DNA of 64,000 nucleotides from Pseudomonas antarctica (GCF_001647715.1 NZ_CP015600.1:4030001-4094000); one strand, 5' to 3'; shown: positions 45,077-54,437, numbered from the stretch's first letter. The notes: generated by a model from the sequence alone, not told the origin. Numbers and translations: made by a program.

Positions 45077-46156
45077 TCAAAGCACCGGCTTCAACAGCAC
45101 CTTGATCGACTTCGTCGAGTTGGCCAACTCGAACGCTTCGGCAAAGTTATCCAGCGGGAAGTCATGGGTGACGATGCCTTTGGAGGTGACCAGGCCGCGT
45201 TCAAACAGGTCGATGGCAATCGGGTAGCAATAGGGGCCCAGGTGCGCGCCGCGTACGTCCAGCTCCTTGCGGTCGCCGATGATCGACCAGTCGACACTGG
45301 TTTCGGCGCCGAATACGCTGAACTCGACAAAGCGCCCGAGCTTGCGGATCAGGTCCAGGCCCTGGGTCACGCCGGCCGGTACGCCGGTGGTTTCGATGTA
45401 CACGTCGCAGCCGTAGTTGTCGGTGAGACCGTTGATGATCTCGCGGGCATTGTCGCGGGATGGGTTGATCACCACGTCGGCGCCGAATTGCCTGGCCAGT
45501 TCGAGGCGCTCATCGACCATGTCGATCACCACCAGTTTTTTCGGGGTCTTCAGCGCGGCCACCTGGACCATGCACAGCCCGAGGGTGCCCGCACCGGCGA
45601 TCACCACCACGTCATCCAGCTGGATTTCGCCACGGTTGACGGTATGAATCGAGCAGGCCATGGGCTCCACCAGTGCCGAGTCTTCCAGCGACACCGACTC
45701 CGGAATCTTGTGCACGATAGCGGTTTTGGGAATGCGCATGTACTGGGCCATGCCGCCTTCGGCCACTTCACGCTGGAAGCCGAAGATGTTGTGCACTTCG
45801 CACATCCAGTATTTACCCGACTTGCAGAAGCGGCACTTGCCGCACGGCACGATCTGTTCGGCGATGACCTTGTCGCCGACCGCGACTTCAAAGTGCTCTT
45901 CAGCGCCCTCGCCCACTTCCACCACGTAGCCAAAAAACTCGTGGCCCGGCACCACGGGTGCCTTGACCCACGGGTTGTCGCCGCCCCAGAACATCGCCGC
46001 ACCCGAGTGGCATTTGCAGTCGCTGGCGCAGATGCCGCAGGCGGCGATGCGAATCACCAGTTCATTGGGGCGTGCCTGGGGTTTGCTGATGCGTTGCAGG
46101 CGGTAGTCCTTCGGGCCGTGGCAGACGACGGCTTGCATTTCGATGTGCTTGTCCAT
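45077..46156 (-). CDS. Zinc-dependent medium-chain alcohol dehydrogenase
   Basis: Oxidoreductase of 359 residues: catalytic zinc Cys43 (GICASD) and His72-Glu73 (GHE), structural zinc cysteines 105, 108, 111 and 119 (CGKCRFCKSGKYWMC), and an NAD-binding Rossmann region with GAGTLGLCMVQ. It is of the sorbitol/polyol dehydrogenase type and probably oxidises a sugar alcohol to a ketose for the next gene's kinase. ATG 46156 and the in-frame ATG at 46183 are both possible; the former has AGGA about 12 bases upstream. Confidence 0.88.
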   Translation of the reverse strand: MDKHIEMQAVVCHGPKDYRLQRISKPQARPNELVIRIAACGICASDCKCHSGAAMFWGGDNPWVKAPVVPGHEFFGYVVEVGEGAEEHFEVAVGDKVIAEQIVPCGKCRFCKSGKYWMCEVHNIFGFQREVAEGGMAQYMRIPKTAIVHKIPESVSLEDSALVEPMACSIHTVNRGEIQLDDVVVIAGAGTLGLCMVQVAALKTPKKLVVIDMVDERLELARQFGADVVINPSRDNAREIINGLTDNYGCDVYIETTGVPAGVTQGLDLIRKLGRFVEFSVFGAETSVDWSIIGDRKELDVRGAHLGPYCYPIAIDLFERGLVTSKGIVTHDFPLDNFAEAFELANSTKSIKVLLKPVL

Positions 46157-46183
46157 GGTGTTCGATCCTGTCTTGAGAGGCAT

Positions 46184-47176
46184 TTATTTATGGCGCTGAC
46201 GGCTGATAAAGATCGCCAGCAAGATGATTGCGCCCTTGATCACGCTCTGGACGTAGGGCGAGACGCCGAGCATGTTCAGGCCGTTGTTCAATACGCCAAG
46301 CAACATCGCGCCGAGCAACGTGCCGACGATCACGCCGCGCCCACCGGCAATCGAGGCTCCGCCGAGCACCACGGCCGCAATCGCATCCAGCTCGAACGAC
46401 ACGCCGGCATTCGGCTGGCCGCTCATCAGGCGTGAGGTCAGCACCAGCCCGGCAATCGCCGCCGTCAGGCCACTGATGCCGTACACCAGCAACTTGAAAC
46501 GCGCCGCGCGCACCCCGGACAAACGCACCGCTTCTTCGTTGCCGCCGATGGCGTAGATGTAGCGGCCGATGCGCGTGTGTTGCAGCAACACGTAGGCGGC
46601 AAAGTAGGTGATCAACATGATCAGGATCGGCACTTCGATGCCGAACAGGCTCTGGCGACCGAAGAAGCCGAACCACTCCGGCAGCCCAGAAATCGGGTAA
46701 CCGTCGGTGTACATCAGGCCCAGGCCACGGGCGATGCCCATGGTCGCCAGGGTGACGATGATCGGCGGCATATGCAGGTACGCGACGAACAGCCCGTTGC
46801 CAATGCCAAAGGCCACGCCGATCAACATCCCGGCGCCAATCGCCAAGCCCGGCGGCAGGCCTGCGACCATCAGGCCGGCGGTCAGGGTGCCGGACAGCGC
46901 CATCACCGGCCCCACCGACAGGTCGATGCCGCCGGTGAGAATCACGCAGGTCATGCCCACCGCAATAATCGCGTTGATCGACACTTGGCGGGCGATGTTC
47001 GATAAGTTGCTGGCGGTGAGAAAAGTGTCGCTGGCGAGGATCATCACCAGGGTCACCACCACCAGTCCGACAAAGGGATAAAACGCCGGCGAACGCACCA
47101 GCCGCGCCAGGTTCAGGCGCAGTCGGCCGGTGTCGCCGGTGTTAATGGACGTATTCACTTGAGCCCCCTGTTGCAT
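46184..47176 (-). CDS. Sugar ABC transporter permease, RbsC-like
   Basis: Inner-membrane permease of 330 residues with about ten hydrophobic segments and the RbsC motifs [17 protein letters not shown] and [13 protein letters not shown]. The start at 47176 overlaps the ATPase gene by about 35 bases and has GAGG before it; a GTG at 47158 with GGGGG upstream is an alternative. It works with the ATPase and binding protein encoded upstream in the same operon. Confidence 0.9.
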   Translation of the reverse strand: MQQGAQVNTSINTGDTGRLRLNLARLVRSPAFYPFVGLVVVTLVMILASDTFLTASNLSNIARQVSINAIIAVGMTCVILTGGIDLSVGPVMALSGTLTAGLMVAGLPPGLAIGAGMLIGVAFGIGNGLFVAYLHMPPIIVTLATMGIARGLGLMYTDGYPISGLPEWFGFFGRQSLFGIEVPILIMLITYFAAYVLLQHTRIGRYIYAIGGNEEAVRLSGVRAARFKLLVYGISGLTAAIAGLVLTSRLMSGQPNAGVSFELDAIAAVVLGGASIAGGRGVIVGTLLGAMLLGVLNNGLNMLGVSPYVQSVIKGAIILLAIFISRQRHK

Positions 47177-48650
47177 GGCGCATGACCTCTTGAGGATTGA
47201 CGGAGGACGCTTCAAGTACCTTGACGATGGCGCCCTTGTGGAACACGGCGACGCGGTCGCACATGCCGATGACTTCCGGCAGTTCGGAGGAAATCATGAT
47301 GATTGCGTAGCCCTGTTCGGTGAGGCTGCGCATGAGTGCGTAGATCTGTGCCTTGGCGCCGACGTCGATGCCGCGTGTGGGCTCGTCGAACACCAACACG
47401 TCGCAGTGGTGGTTGATCCAGCGTGCAATCACCACCTTTTGCTGGTTGCCGCCGCTGAGGTTGAACACCCGGCTTTCGCCGCTGGGGGCTTTGATCGACA
47501 GCTGCGTCATAAGGCTGTCGACGCTGGCGCATTCGCGGCCCTTATCGATCAAGCCACTGGCGTTCTGGTATTTCGGCAGATTGTTCAGGGTAATGTTTTC
47601 GCGAATGCTGAAATCAGTGATCAGCCCTTCACTCTTACGGCTTTCCGGAAGCAGGCCGATGCCTTGGGCCAGGGCCTGCGCCGGGTCATCCAGCGTGACT
47701 TTTTCGCCGCGCAGCCAAACGTCTTTGCTCACTGACGGCAGCGCGCCCATCATGCCCAGCGCCAGTTCGGTGCGGCCTGAGCCCACCAGCCCGGCGAAGC
47801 CGAGGATCTCGCCTTTGTGCAGCTGGAAGCTGTTGTGGGGGCCGTTGCGCACCAGTTGGATGTCCTTGACCTCCAGTAACAGCGGGCCGCGCTCGGTAGT
47901 CGGCTTGGGTGGAAAGCTGCATTCCAGGCGGCGGCCCACCATCATCTCGACCAGGTGGTCGATATCGCTGTCGGCCACATCGGTCACGCCCACATTGCCG
48001 CCGTCGCGCAGCACACTGATGCGGTCGCACACCTGGAAAATCTCCTCCAGGTGATGCGAGATAAAAATCACCGCCACGCCCTGGCGCTTGAGCTCGCGCA
48101 TGATGTCGAACAGCAGCTCGGCTTCGCTGGGCGTGAGGGTAGCGGTCGGCTCATCAAGCACCAGCAAGCGCGCATCCAGGGCCAGGGCCTTGGCGATTTC
48201 GACAAACTGCTGCTCGGCCACACTCAAGTGCTTGACCGCACATTGCAGGTCGATCGTCACGCCCAGGCGCTTGAACAACGCCTCGGATGCTTCGACCATC
48301 TCACGCTTGCGCAACAGGCCGAAGCGGTTGCTCAACTCATGGCCGAGGAAGATATTTTCCACGGCCGTGAGGTAGGGAATCAGGCTGAATTCCTGGAACA
48401 CAATGCCGATACCGGCGGCAATCGCATCGCGGTAGGTCGCGAACTGCCGCGCCTGGCCGTCGATCAGGATTTGCCCTTCGTCCTGATGCTCGACGCCGCC
48501 GAGGATCTTCATCAGGGTCGATTTGCCCGCGCCATTTTCCCCGAGCAGCGCATGGATCTCGCCGCGCTCCACTTGCAGGTTGATGGATTTGAGGGCCTGT
48601 ACGCCCGGGTAACGCTTACAGATATTTTCCAGCTTCAGAAGACTGCTCAT
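47142..48650 (-). CDS. Sugar ABC transporter ATPase, RbsA-like double domain
   Basis: ATPase of 502 residues with two ABC domains. The first has Walker [10 protein letters not shown], signature [15 protein letters not shown] and Walker [12 protein letters not shown]. The second has a degenerate nucleotide-binding loop (GLVGSGRTE) and the signature [14 protein letters not shown], with [13 protein letters not shown]. This asymmetry is normal for RbsA/MglA proteins. It drives the RbsC-like permease. Confidence 0.93.
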   Translation of the reverse strand: MSSLLKLENICKRYPGVQALKSINLQVERGEIHALLGENGAGKSTLMKILGGVEHQDEGQILIDGQARQFATYRDAIAAGIGIVFQEFSLIPYLTAVENIFLGHELSNRFGLLRKREMVEASEALFKRLGVTIDLQCAVKHLSVAEQQFVEIAKALALDARLLVLDEPTATLTPSEAELLFDIMRELKRQGVAVIFISHHLEEIFQVCDRISVLRDGGNVGVTDVADSDIDHLVEMMVGRRLECSFPPKPTTERGPLLLEVKDIQLVRNGPHNSFQLHKGEILGFAGLVGSGRTELALGMMGALPSVSKDVWLRGEKVTLDDPAQALAQGIGLLPESRKSEGLITDFSIRENITLNNLPKYQNASGLIDKGRECASVDSLMTQLSIKAPSGESRVFNLSGGNQQKVVIARWINHHCDVLVFDEPTRGIDVGAKAQIYALMRSLTEQGYAIIMISSELPEVIGMCDRVAVFHKGAIVKVLEASSVNPQEVMRHATGGSSEYVH

Positions 48651-48713
48651 ACCGCCGACCTCGTATTCAGTAGGTGACCTTAAGCCCCACGGGTTGCGTG
48701 GGGCCTGGGCGAA

Positions 48714-49637
48714 TTACCAGCTGAAGTCCTTGGCCTTGGCCTGATCGATCAAAGTGATGTCCACCGGGACAGTGGCGGGTACTTGCGAGCCCCACTTCCT
48801 GGCCAGGGCGATGCCCAGGGCGAGGCGGATCTGGTCGCGGGGGTATTGCGCCGAGGTTGCGATGAATTTGCTGCCGGGTTTCTGGATCGCCTTGATCGCT
48901 TCCGGCGCGCCGTCGACGCTGACCAATTTCACGTCCAGCCCGCTGGCTTCGATGGCCGAGAGTGCACCGAGGGAGCCGTTGTCATTCACGCTGAAAATAC
49001 CCTTGAGCGTCGGCTGGGCCTGCAGCATGTTTTCGGTGACGGTCAGCGCCTGGTCACGTTCCTGCTTGCCATTCTGGATGCTGACGATCTTGATGTCGGG
49101 GTGTTTGGCTACGGCCTCTTTGCAACCGCGTACACGTTCGAGGATCGGCACCACGGCGATGCCGTCGAGGATCGCGATATTGCCTTTATCGCCGATATTT
49201 TTGGCCAGGTATTCACAGGCCTGGAAGCCGGCGTCGAAGTTCTTCGAGCCGACGAAAGAGTCCAGCGGGCCATCGGCCTGGGCGTCTACTGCGACCACCA
49301 CGACACCGGCCGCGTGGGCGGATTTGACCGCAGACTGTACGCCGACCGAATCGGTCGGGTTGATCAGCAGGATATCGATGCCTTTTTGCAGCATGTCTTC
49401 GACGTCGCTGACCTGCTTGGACACGTCGTGGCGGGCGTCGGTGATGATCAGTTTCGCACCGATGGTTGCGCCGGCCTCTTCGAGGGCGTTTTTCATGGTG
49501 ACGAAATAAGGGTTGTTGATCTCCTGGAAGGAGGCGCCGATGCGGATGGGCTTGGCGGCGTCGGCGAAAACGGGAGCGGCGTTGCCGAGGGTGATGCTGA
49601 CAGCCAGTAAACACAGGGTTTTCGGGAGCATTTTCAT
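48714..49637 (-). CDS. Sugar ABC transporter periplasmic binding protein, RbsB-like
   Basis: Periplasmic binding protein of 307 residues with a signal peptide (about 1-25, ending VFA). The segments IGASFQEINNPYFVTMKNALEEAG, LLINPTDSVG and VVAVDAQADG are typical of ribose/allose/xylitol-type binding proteins. It is the first gene of the transport operon, with a LacI-family operator 36-55 bases before its start. The ATG at 49637 has only a modest ribosome-binding site. The ligand is probably a pentitol or related polyol, from the dehydrogenases downstream. Confidence 0.9.
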   Translation of the reverse strand: MKMLPKTLCLLAVSITLGNAAPVFADAAKPIRIGASFQEINNPYFVTMKNALEEAGATIGAKLIITDARHDVSKQVSDVEDMLQKGIDILLINPTDSVGVQSAVKSAHAAGVVVVAVDAQADGPLDSFVGSKNFDAGFQACEYLAKNIGDKGNIAILDGIAVVPILERVRGCKEAVAKHPDIKIVSIQNGKQERDQALTVTENMLQAQPTLKGIFSVNDNGSLGALSAIEASGLDVKLVSVDGAPEAIKAIQKPGSKFIATSAQYPRDQIRLALGIALARKWGSQVPATVPVDITLIDQAKAKDFSW

Positions 49638-49672
49638 GGCGTGGGTCTCTGTTTTGTTTTTATTTTTAGAGC

Positions 49673-49692
49673 AAATGTTATCGTTAACATTT
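49673..49692. promoter_or_regulatory. LacI-family operator in the promoter of the sugar transport operon
   Basis: Perfect palindrome with eight-base arms around TCGT: AAATGTTA-TCGT-TAACATTT. A central CG flanked by symmetric arms is the standard LacI/GalR operator pattern. It lies immediately before the binding-protein gene and is the probable target of the LacI-type regulator encoded at 41680-42684. The remaining 317-base stretch up to 49954 otherwise holds only the REP pair at 49781-49867. Confidence 0.65.
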
Positions 49693-49780
49693 TGCGAGAA
49701 ACTAGCAAGTAAATGGGGGCTGTGCAAGAGGCCATTGGTCACTCGGGGCCGAATGGCACTCCAAATCGAACGAGATCAAA

Positions 49781-49867
49781 TGTGACAGATGGTTTGCCCG
49801 CGAGGCCGACACCCCGGTGCATCAGGCATCCCGCGTGGATGCCATCGCAGGCAAGCCAGCTCCCACA
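49781..49867. repeat. REPIN with one decayed arm
   Basis: The right arm GATGCCATCGCAGGCAAGCC...CTCCCACA (49838-49867) is intact, whereas the left arm (TGTGACAGATGGTTTGCCCG, from 49781) has several changes. Upstream of the fatty-acid hydroxylase gene. Confidence 0.7.
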
Positions 49868-49954
49868 GAGGCTGCGTGTACTGCGCAAAAACTCGCACAA
49901 TCTCGCGCACCAACTAAGCTCAGCCTCCAACAAAAAAATACCGAGCTTCCCGCC

Positions 49955-50626
49955 ATGGCACACCCCACCGAAACCTTTCGCACCCGCTACCGCAGCGAAG
50001 TGAACCGCCATTACAACCCATGGCTGCATGCAAGTTTTGTCCTCGGCTACGGCCTCTTTTGCATCACCCTGGCCTGGTGCTCCACCGAACACATCACCCC
50101 ACTCCAGTGGCTGACCGTCCCCCTGACCCTAGTGTTTTTCAACCTCTGCATCTATCTCGTGCACCGCCACCTCGGGCACCACAAACACCCCTTCGCCCGC
50201 CTGTTCTACGCACGCCACACCGGCGATCATCACAGCTTCTTCACCCCCGGCCACATGACCTTCGACAGCCCCAAAGACTGGCGTGTGATTCTGTTTCCCG
50301 CCTGGTTGATCGTGCTGCACAGCCTGGCCATCACCCTCCCCGCGTGGTGGCTGCTCAAGCAGCTGAGCCCTAATGTGGCCGGGCTGTTTGCCGGGTGCAT
50401 GATCCTCGGCTACTTGCTCTATGAAGTGTTCCATGCCTGCGAACACCTGCCCGCCCACCATCCGGTGGCGCGCCTGCCGTGGATTCGCCAGATGCACCAA
50501 CTGCACGCTCTGCATCACCGTCGCGAGCTCATGCAAGGGCGCAACTTCAATATCGTTCTACCGCTGATGGATTACCTGTTCGGTACCTTGCACTGGGAAC
50601 CGAACGCCTACGACAACCAGGAATAG
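49955..50626 (+). CDS. Fatty acid hydroxylase/sterol desaturase family protein
   Basis: Integral membrane di-iron enzyme of 223 residues with the expected histidine motifs: HRHLGHHKH (70-78), RHTGDHH (87-93) and HQLHALHH (about 176-183). Several hydrophobic helices surround them. The family hydroxylates or desaturates lipid chains; the substrate is unknown. The ATG at 49955 is chosen over a longer frame that would start inside a REP element. The next gene follows after two bases, with AGGAA before its ATG, so they form a short operon. Confidence 0.85.
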   Translation: MAHPTETFRTRYRSEVNRHYNPWLHASFVLGYGLFCITLAWCSTEHITPLQWLTVPLTLVFFNLCIYLVHRHLGHHKHPFARLFYARHTGDHHSFFTPGHMTFDSPKDWRVILFPAWLIVLHSLAITLPAWWLLKQLSPNVAGLFAGCMILGYLLYEVFHACEHLPAHHPVARLPWIRQMHQLHALHHRRELMQGRNFNIVLPLMDYLFGTLHWEPNAYDNQE

Positions 50627-50628
50627 TC

Positions 50629-51729
50629 ATGAGCCACCGCCCCAAAAACCTGCGTCATTTACTGTTCGTGCTTGCGCTTGCGGTGATCGCCTTTCTGCTG
50701 TTGATGCCGACCAAAGTGCAACCGGTGAATTGGTCTGCGCCCAAGGCGCCGTCGATGAGGGAAGGCACCTACGCCGAGAACCAGCGGCTTAAGGCCGTAC
50801 AAAAGATTGGCGCACAAGACATTCCCGGCCCTGAAGCCCTGTTGCTGGATGCCCAGGGGTTTCTGATCAGCGGCTTGCATGACGGGCGCATCATCCGCAC
50901 ATCGCCCGACAGCCATACCCTGGAAGTGCTGGCCAACACCGGCGGCCGGCCCCTCGGCCTGGCGTTTCACCCGGATGGGCGCTTGATCGTGGCTGACGGG
51001 GTCAAGGGCTTGCTTGCACTCGATGCCAATCGCCAACTCACGCCGTTAAGCAGCGCCGCGAACGGCGTACCGTTTGGCTTTACCAATGACGTGACCATCG
51101 ACGCCAGCGGGCGCTATGGGTATTTCAGCGATTCATCAAGCCGCTGGGGCTACGGCCAGGATGGCGAAGCCGTGATCGAGCATGGCGGCGACGGCCGCTT
51201 GTTGCGGTATGACTTCAGTAACGGGACCACCCAGGTGTTGCTCGACCATCTGCAATTCGCCAACGGCGTGGCCTTGGGCCCGGATGAAAACTATGTGCTG
51301 GTCAATGAAACCGGCGCCTATCGCATCAGCCGCTATTGGCTCAAAGGCGCTCGAGCCGGCAGCCACGATCTGTTTGCCGACAACCTGCCAGGCTTGCCGG
51401 ACAACCTCAGTTTCAACGGGCGCGACCGTTTCTGGGTCGCCCTGTATTCGCCACGCAGTCCATTGCTGGATGGTTTCGCCGGCTATCCCTTCTTGCGCAA
51501 GGTCATGGTGCGGGCGTTGATGGTGGTGCCCAAACCCATCGAGCACAAAGCCTTCGTGCTCGGGCTGGACACCGACGGCCAGGTCATCGCCAACTTGCAG
51601 GATGGCAGCCCGGGCAATTACTCGCCGATTACCACCGCGCGGGAATATGGCGATTGGTTGTACCTCGGCTCGTTGAAAAGCACGAGCATGGCGCGCTTGC
51701 CGTTGAAACAGGCGCTGGCTCGCGACTGA
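50629..51729 (+). CDS. SMP-30/strictosidine-synthase-like beta-propeller protein
   Basis: Protein of 366 residues with an N-terminal membrane anchor or signal (about 9-27) and six-bladed propeller segments such as IPGPEALLLDAQGFLISGL, FHPDGRLIVAD, VPFGFTNDVTID and NGVALGPDENYVLVNET. Members include gluconolactonases, paraoxonase-like lactonases and adipocyte plasma membrane-associated proteins. Paired with a fatty-acid hydroxylase-like enzyme, it may act on a hydroxylated lipid or lactone in the envelope. A terminator closes the operon. Confidence 0.83.
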   Translation: MSHRPKNLRHLLFVLALAVIAFLLLMPTKVQPVNWSAPKAPSMREGTYAENQRLKAVQKIGAQDIPGPEALLLDAQGFLISGLHDGRIIRTSPDSHTLEVLANTGGRPLGLAFHPDGRLIVADGVKGLLALDANRQLTPLSSAANGVPFGFTNDVTIDASGRYGYFSDSSSRWGYGQDGEAVIEHGGDGRLLRYDFSNGTTQVLLDHLQFANGVALGPDENYVLVNETGAYRISRYWLKGARAGSHDLFADNLPGLPDNLSFNGRDRFWVALYSPRSPLLDGFAGYPFLRKVMVRALMVVPKPIEHKAFVLGLDTDGQVIANLQDGSPGNYSPITTAREYGDWLYLGSLKSTSMARLPLKQALARD

Positions 51730-51730
51730 C

Positions 51731-51766
51731 AAAAAAGGGGCAGCCCAATCAGGCTGCCCCTTTTCC
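51731..51766. terminator. Bidirectional Rho-independent terminator
   Basis: Stem of nine pairs GGGGCAGCC/GGCTGCCCC with a six-base loop, preceded by six A and followed by four T. It serves both the SMP-30-like gene (plus) and the convergent PPC-domain gene (minus). Confidence 0.92.
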
Positions 51767-51779
51767 ATGACTCAGCGTA

Positions 51780-53222
51780 TCAGTGGATGATGTTCTGCGT
51801 GCAGATGTGCCCAAAGGTCACATAAGGCACATTGTCACCGCCGACACCCACCCCCGGGAACTCTGCCAACTCGATACGCCAGCCGCCGAAGTTGAAGGTG
51901 GTTTCCCAGTTGTACTTCACACCGGTGCTGCTGTCCGGGTATTGCACGCGGTATTCGCCGAAGCATTCACCGAGCGCGGCACTGGCCTGGGATGTGCCCG
52001 CACTGTTGGTGCTGGCCTTGAAGTCGGTCCAGTGGAACTCGGCGCCATCAAAGCGCTTGTCGACGCGCAGGACCGGCGTGACCCCCAACAGAGGCGCGCC
52101 AGTGGAGTCGGACCAATTGGTGCTCCAGTTCAACGTGCGTCCAGCCTGGGTCGCCATCCAGAATATCGATGCCGGCACCCGCACGATGTTGTCGCCCTTC
52201 ACCTCCGACGTGTTCAACCGTGGCGTGGAGCCCAGGCTCAATGCGTACTGCTTGGTCGGGTCCTGCGTCACCGCAGGGTTGGCACGCACCCGCACCTTGA
52301 CGGTCGCGCCCGGCGTTACGCTCGGGTAAGTCGAGGTGGAACCGGCCGGCACGGTGACCCAATTGGTGCCATCGAAGCGGTCGAAGATCCACTGGTTGCG
52401 GCTGCCGCTCTCATCGCCCGCCAGGTACATGCTCACGCTTTGGCCACGCACGGCCTTGAAGTCGAAGTAATCGACGTCGTTGGCATTGTCGAGGTTACCG
52501 GTCACCTTGTTCATCGAGTCCGGCAGCACAAAGGCGGTTTGCGCGCTGTCATTGGGCTCAAAGGCATCGATGTTGGTGTCCGCCGCCACGCCGAAACTGA
52601 ACTGCGCGTTGTTCGCGGTCTTGGCCACCATGTACCAGTAGTAGTCCCCAGCAGGCAGTACGCCGCCCAGGTATTCATCGGCATTGCCCGGGTTGTCGGA
52701 GGTGTCGATCAACTGCGGATTACCCTGGCCGTCATCACGGAACAGGGTCAGCGACATATCGGCGCCGGCACTCTGATTGATCAACTGCACCAGCACCCGG
52801 GCGTTTTTCGGCAGGTTGAAGTGGTAGGGAAATTCCTGGCCGGTTTGCACCTCGGTGATGGTGTAAAGGGTGTTGATCTCCAGGGTGGGAAACAGCGGTT
52901 CAAAGGCGGCGACAGCAGCACTTTTAAGGCTGGCCTGGCTCGGTTTTTTCAACGCGCTGACGGCGGTGTTGAACGGCGCCGACTTGGCCGCCTTGGGCGT
53001 TGCGTTTACCTTGCCATTTTTGGCGTCCAGGAACTTTTGCCGTAGCTCGTCCGAGATCGGCACTGCAGTCAGTGTGCCGCCAGGTTTCAGCGCATCGATC
53101 ACACCTTGGTTGACCGTTCCGGGGGTGAGTTGGGGAAGGGTTTGCTCGGCCAGGGCAGAGGCCGAAATGAAGCAGGAGGCCATCATGGCCGCGCCCAGCA
53201 TCAGGGCTTTTGTGGGTTTCAT
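51780..53222 (-). CDS. Secreted PPC-domain protein of unknown function
   Basis: Exported protein of 480 residues with a signal peptide (about 1-25, ASALA). It contains a bacterial pre-peptidase C-terminal-like region: PVPYHF...DISL-type strands, DDGQGNPQLIDTSDNPGNADEYLGG and DAFEPNDSAQTAFVL...DYFDFKAVRGQS. No protease domain is present. Two cysteines lie near the C-terminus (GECFGEYRV and HICTQ). A LexA-like box and a hairpin lie upstream, so it may be SOS-linked; the extracellular role is unknown. Confidence 0.75.
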   Translation of the reverse strand: MKPTKALMLGAAMMASCFISASALAEQTLPQLTPGTVNQGVIDALKPGGTLTAVPISDELRQKFLDAKNGKVNATPKAAKSAPFNTAVSALKKPSQASLKSAAVAAFEPLFPTLEINTLYTITEVQTGQEFPYHFNLPKNARVLVQLINQSAGADMSLTLFRDDGQGNPQLIDTSDNPGNADEYLGGVLPAGDYYWYMVAKTANNAQFSFGVAADTNIDAFEPNDSAQTAFVLPDSMNKVTGNLDNANDVDYFDFKAVRGQSVSMYLAGDESGSRNQWIFDRFDGTNWVTVPAGSTSTYPSVTPGATVKVRVRANPAVTQDPTKQYALSLGSTPRLNTSEVKGDNIVRVPASIFWMATQAGRTLNWSTNWSDSTGAPLLGVTPVLRVDKRFDGAEFHWTDFKASTNSAGTSQASAALGECFGEYRVQYPDSSTGVKYNWETTFNFGGWRIELAEFPGVGVGGDNVPYVTFGHICTQNIIH

Positions 53223-53257
53223 TTTTTATCCATCCATAGTTAAAAAATTGAAGCTCG

Positions 53258-53281
53258 GGTGACCGGTGACATCCGGTCACC
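53258..53281. repeat. Perfect hairpin in the leader of the PPC-domain gene
   Basis: GGTGACCGG-TGACAT-CCGGTCACC, nine-base arms, in the presumed 5' untranslated region about 36 bases before the start (minus strand). It could be an operator or an mRNA structure. No T-run follows on the minus strand. Confidence 0.45.
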
Positions 53282-53303
53282 TGGGATGGACTGTAGGACA
53301 TAG

Positions 53304-53319
53304 CTGTATGCATGTACAG
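53304..53319. promoter_or_regulatory. LexA-like SOS box upstream of the PPC-domain gene
   Basis: CTGTATGCATGTACAG fits the LexA pattern CTG-N10-CAG with symmetric TA-...-TA inner bases (CTGTATATATATACAG). It sits 82 bases before the minus-strand gene start in an AT-rich stretch. It is the only such site noticed in the window. Confidence 0.5.
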
Positions 53320-53372
53320 TATTTTTTATATTGATATGGACTCGTTGCCTGCTGGCAAGAGAACAAGCGCGG

Positions 53373-54437
53373 TTAATACCCCGTCATCTCCAAATACCCC
53401 ACGCCACCGTCAAACTGCACCGGCCCTTCCCAGTACGGAATACTCAGGTTCATCCACGCTTTCGGGTTGACGGCCTGGGTGGTTATATCCAGCTGTTTAC
53501 CGGGTATTTTCAGCGACCAGCGCGTGGGAATAGCTCGCCCGTCAATGTCGGTGGTGGCCAGCGGTGTGAGCTGGATATCGGCATTGTGCAGGGTCTGGGT
53601 TTGGCCCTGCTGGTCGATCCAGGTGCCGGTCAGGTAACCCGCGCCGTCTTTTTGCCGCACGCGAAACAGCATCAACTGCTCGCCACGGTCCAGGTGCAGC
53701 GAGAACCAGTCCCAACCGGTCTGGCTGGCTGCCAGGGGTTGGCTGCTCCATTCGCGGTCGAGCCAGGCAGGGCCGCTGACCTGGTAGGTTTTACCGTCGA
53801 TACTGACGCTGCCGGCCGCCGCAAAAAACGGCTGGCTGTAGTAGTAGGACGCCTGCCCCTGATCGGATTTGCGGCTATAGCCCTTGTCACCTTGCAGCAC
53901 CAGTGGACGGCTGGACGTGAGGTGCAAGTCGTAGGCGAACTGCGGGCCGCCGGCCTTGAGTTGCATATCCGCCAACGAGCTTGCCGCGCCTGGGCGGGTG
54001 ACGAAATTCCAGTCATCGATCCAGGCATTGAACGGCACTGCCTGAGCACCCGCCTGGCCAATACCGCCACGGGCGTAGCGCTCGGCGGCGTAATGGTGGG
54101 TAGCGGAGGTGACGGCGGCATGGCCCAGCCAAATCGTCGAGTCGTGCCAGCCCGGCTGCGTAGGCTCGGCCTTCAACGCGTTGCGAAACAAAGTCCACTG
54201 CACGCCGAACAGATTGCCTTGCGCGTCTTTGAGATTGGCAGTGACGTACCACCATTCGATGCGAAAGCCATCATGCGGGCCATGGTCCTCGGGGAAACTG
54301 AAGACCCTACCCGGCACCACTTGGGCAAAGTCCGCCGCATCGCTGCCAAGGCCCGCGAAGCTTTCTTGCGGCGCGGGCACTTTGTCGCACGCGCTCAACA
54401 GCAATACCGTTGCCCACAACAGCGCTTTAATCTTCAT
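53373..54437 (-). CDS. AttH-like lipocalin-domain lipoprotein of an AttEFGH-type system
   Basis: Lipoprotein of 354 residues (lipobox LLSAC, Cys17) with the AttH/carotenoid 1,2-hydratase-like fold. Family segments are FPEDHGPHDGFRIEWWYVTANL and WLDREWSSQPL and the W-rich GWDWFSLHLDRGEQLMLFRVR. The att genes of Agrobacterium were named for attachment, but the biochemical role of AttH proteins is not established. It overlaps the permease gene by eleven bases and completes a putative system with the ABC ATPase and permease. Confidence 0.85.
   Translation of the reverse strand: MKIKALLWATVLLLSACDKVPAPQESFAGLGSDAADFAQVVPGRVFSFPEDHGPHDGFRIEWWYVTANLKDAQGNLFGVQWTLFRNALKAEPTQPGWHDSTIWLGHAAVTSATHHYAAERYARGGIGQAGAQAVPFNAWIDDWNFVTRPGAASSLADMQLKAGGPQFAYDLHLTSSRPLVLQGDKGYSRKSDQGQASYYYSQPFFAAAGSVSIDGKTYQVSGPAWLDREWSSQPLAASQTGWDWFSLHLDRGEQLMLFRVRQKDGAGYLTGTWIDQQGQTQTLHNADIQLTPLATTDIDGRAIPTRWSLKIPGKQLDITTQAVNPKAWMNLSIPYWEGPVQFDGGVGYLEMTGY

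Noticed and set aside
43552..46435. Long plus-strand frames opposite the FGGY kinase and zinc dehydrogenase genes
   Set aside because: Mirror frames of well-conserved genes, histidine- and arginine-rich throughout.
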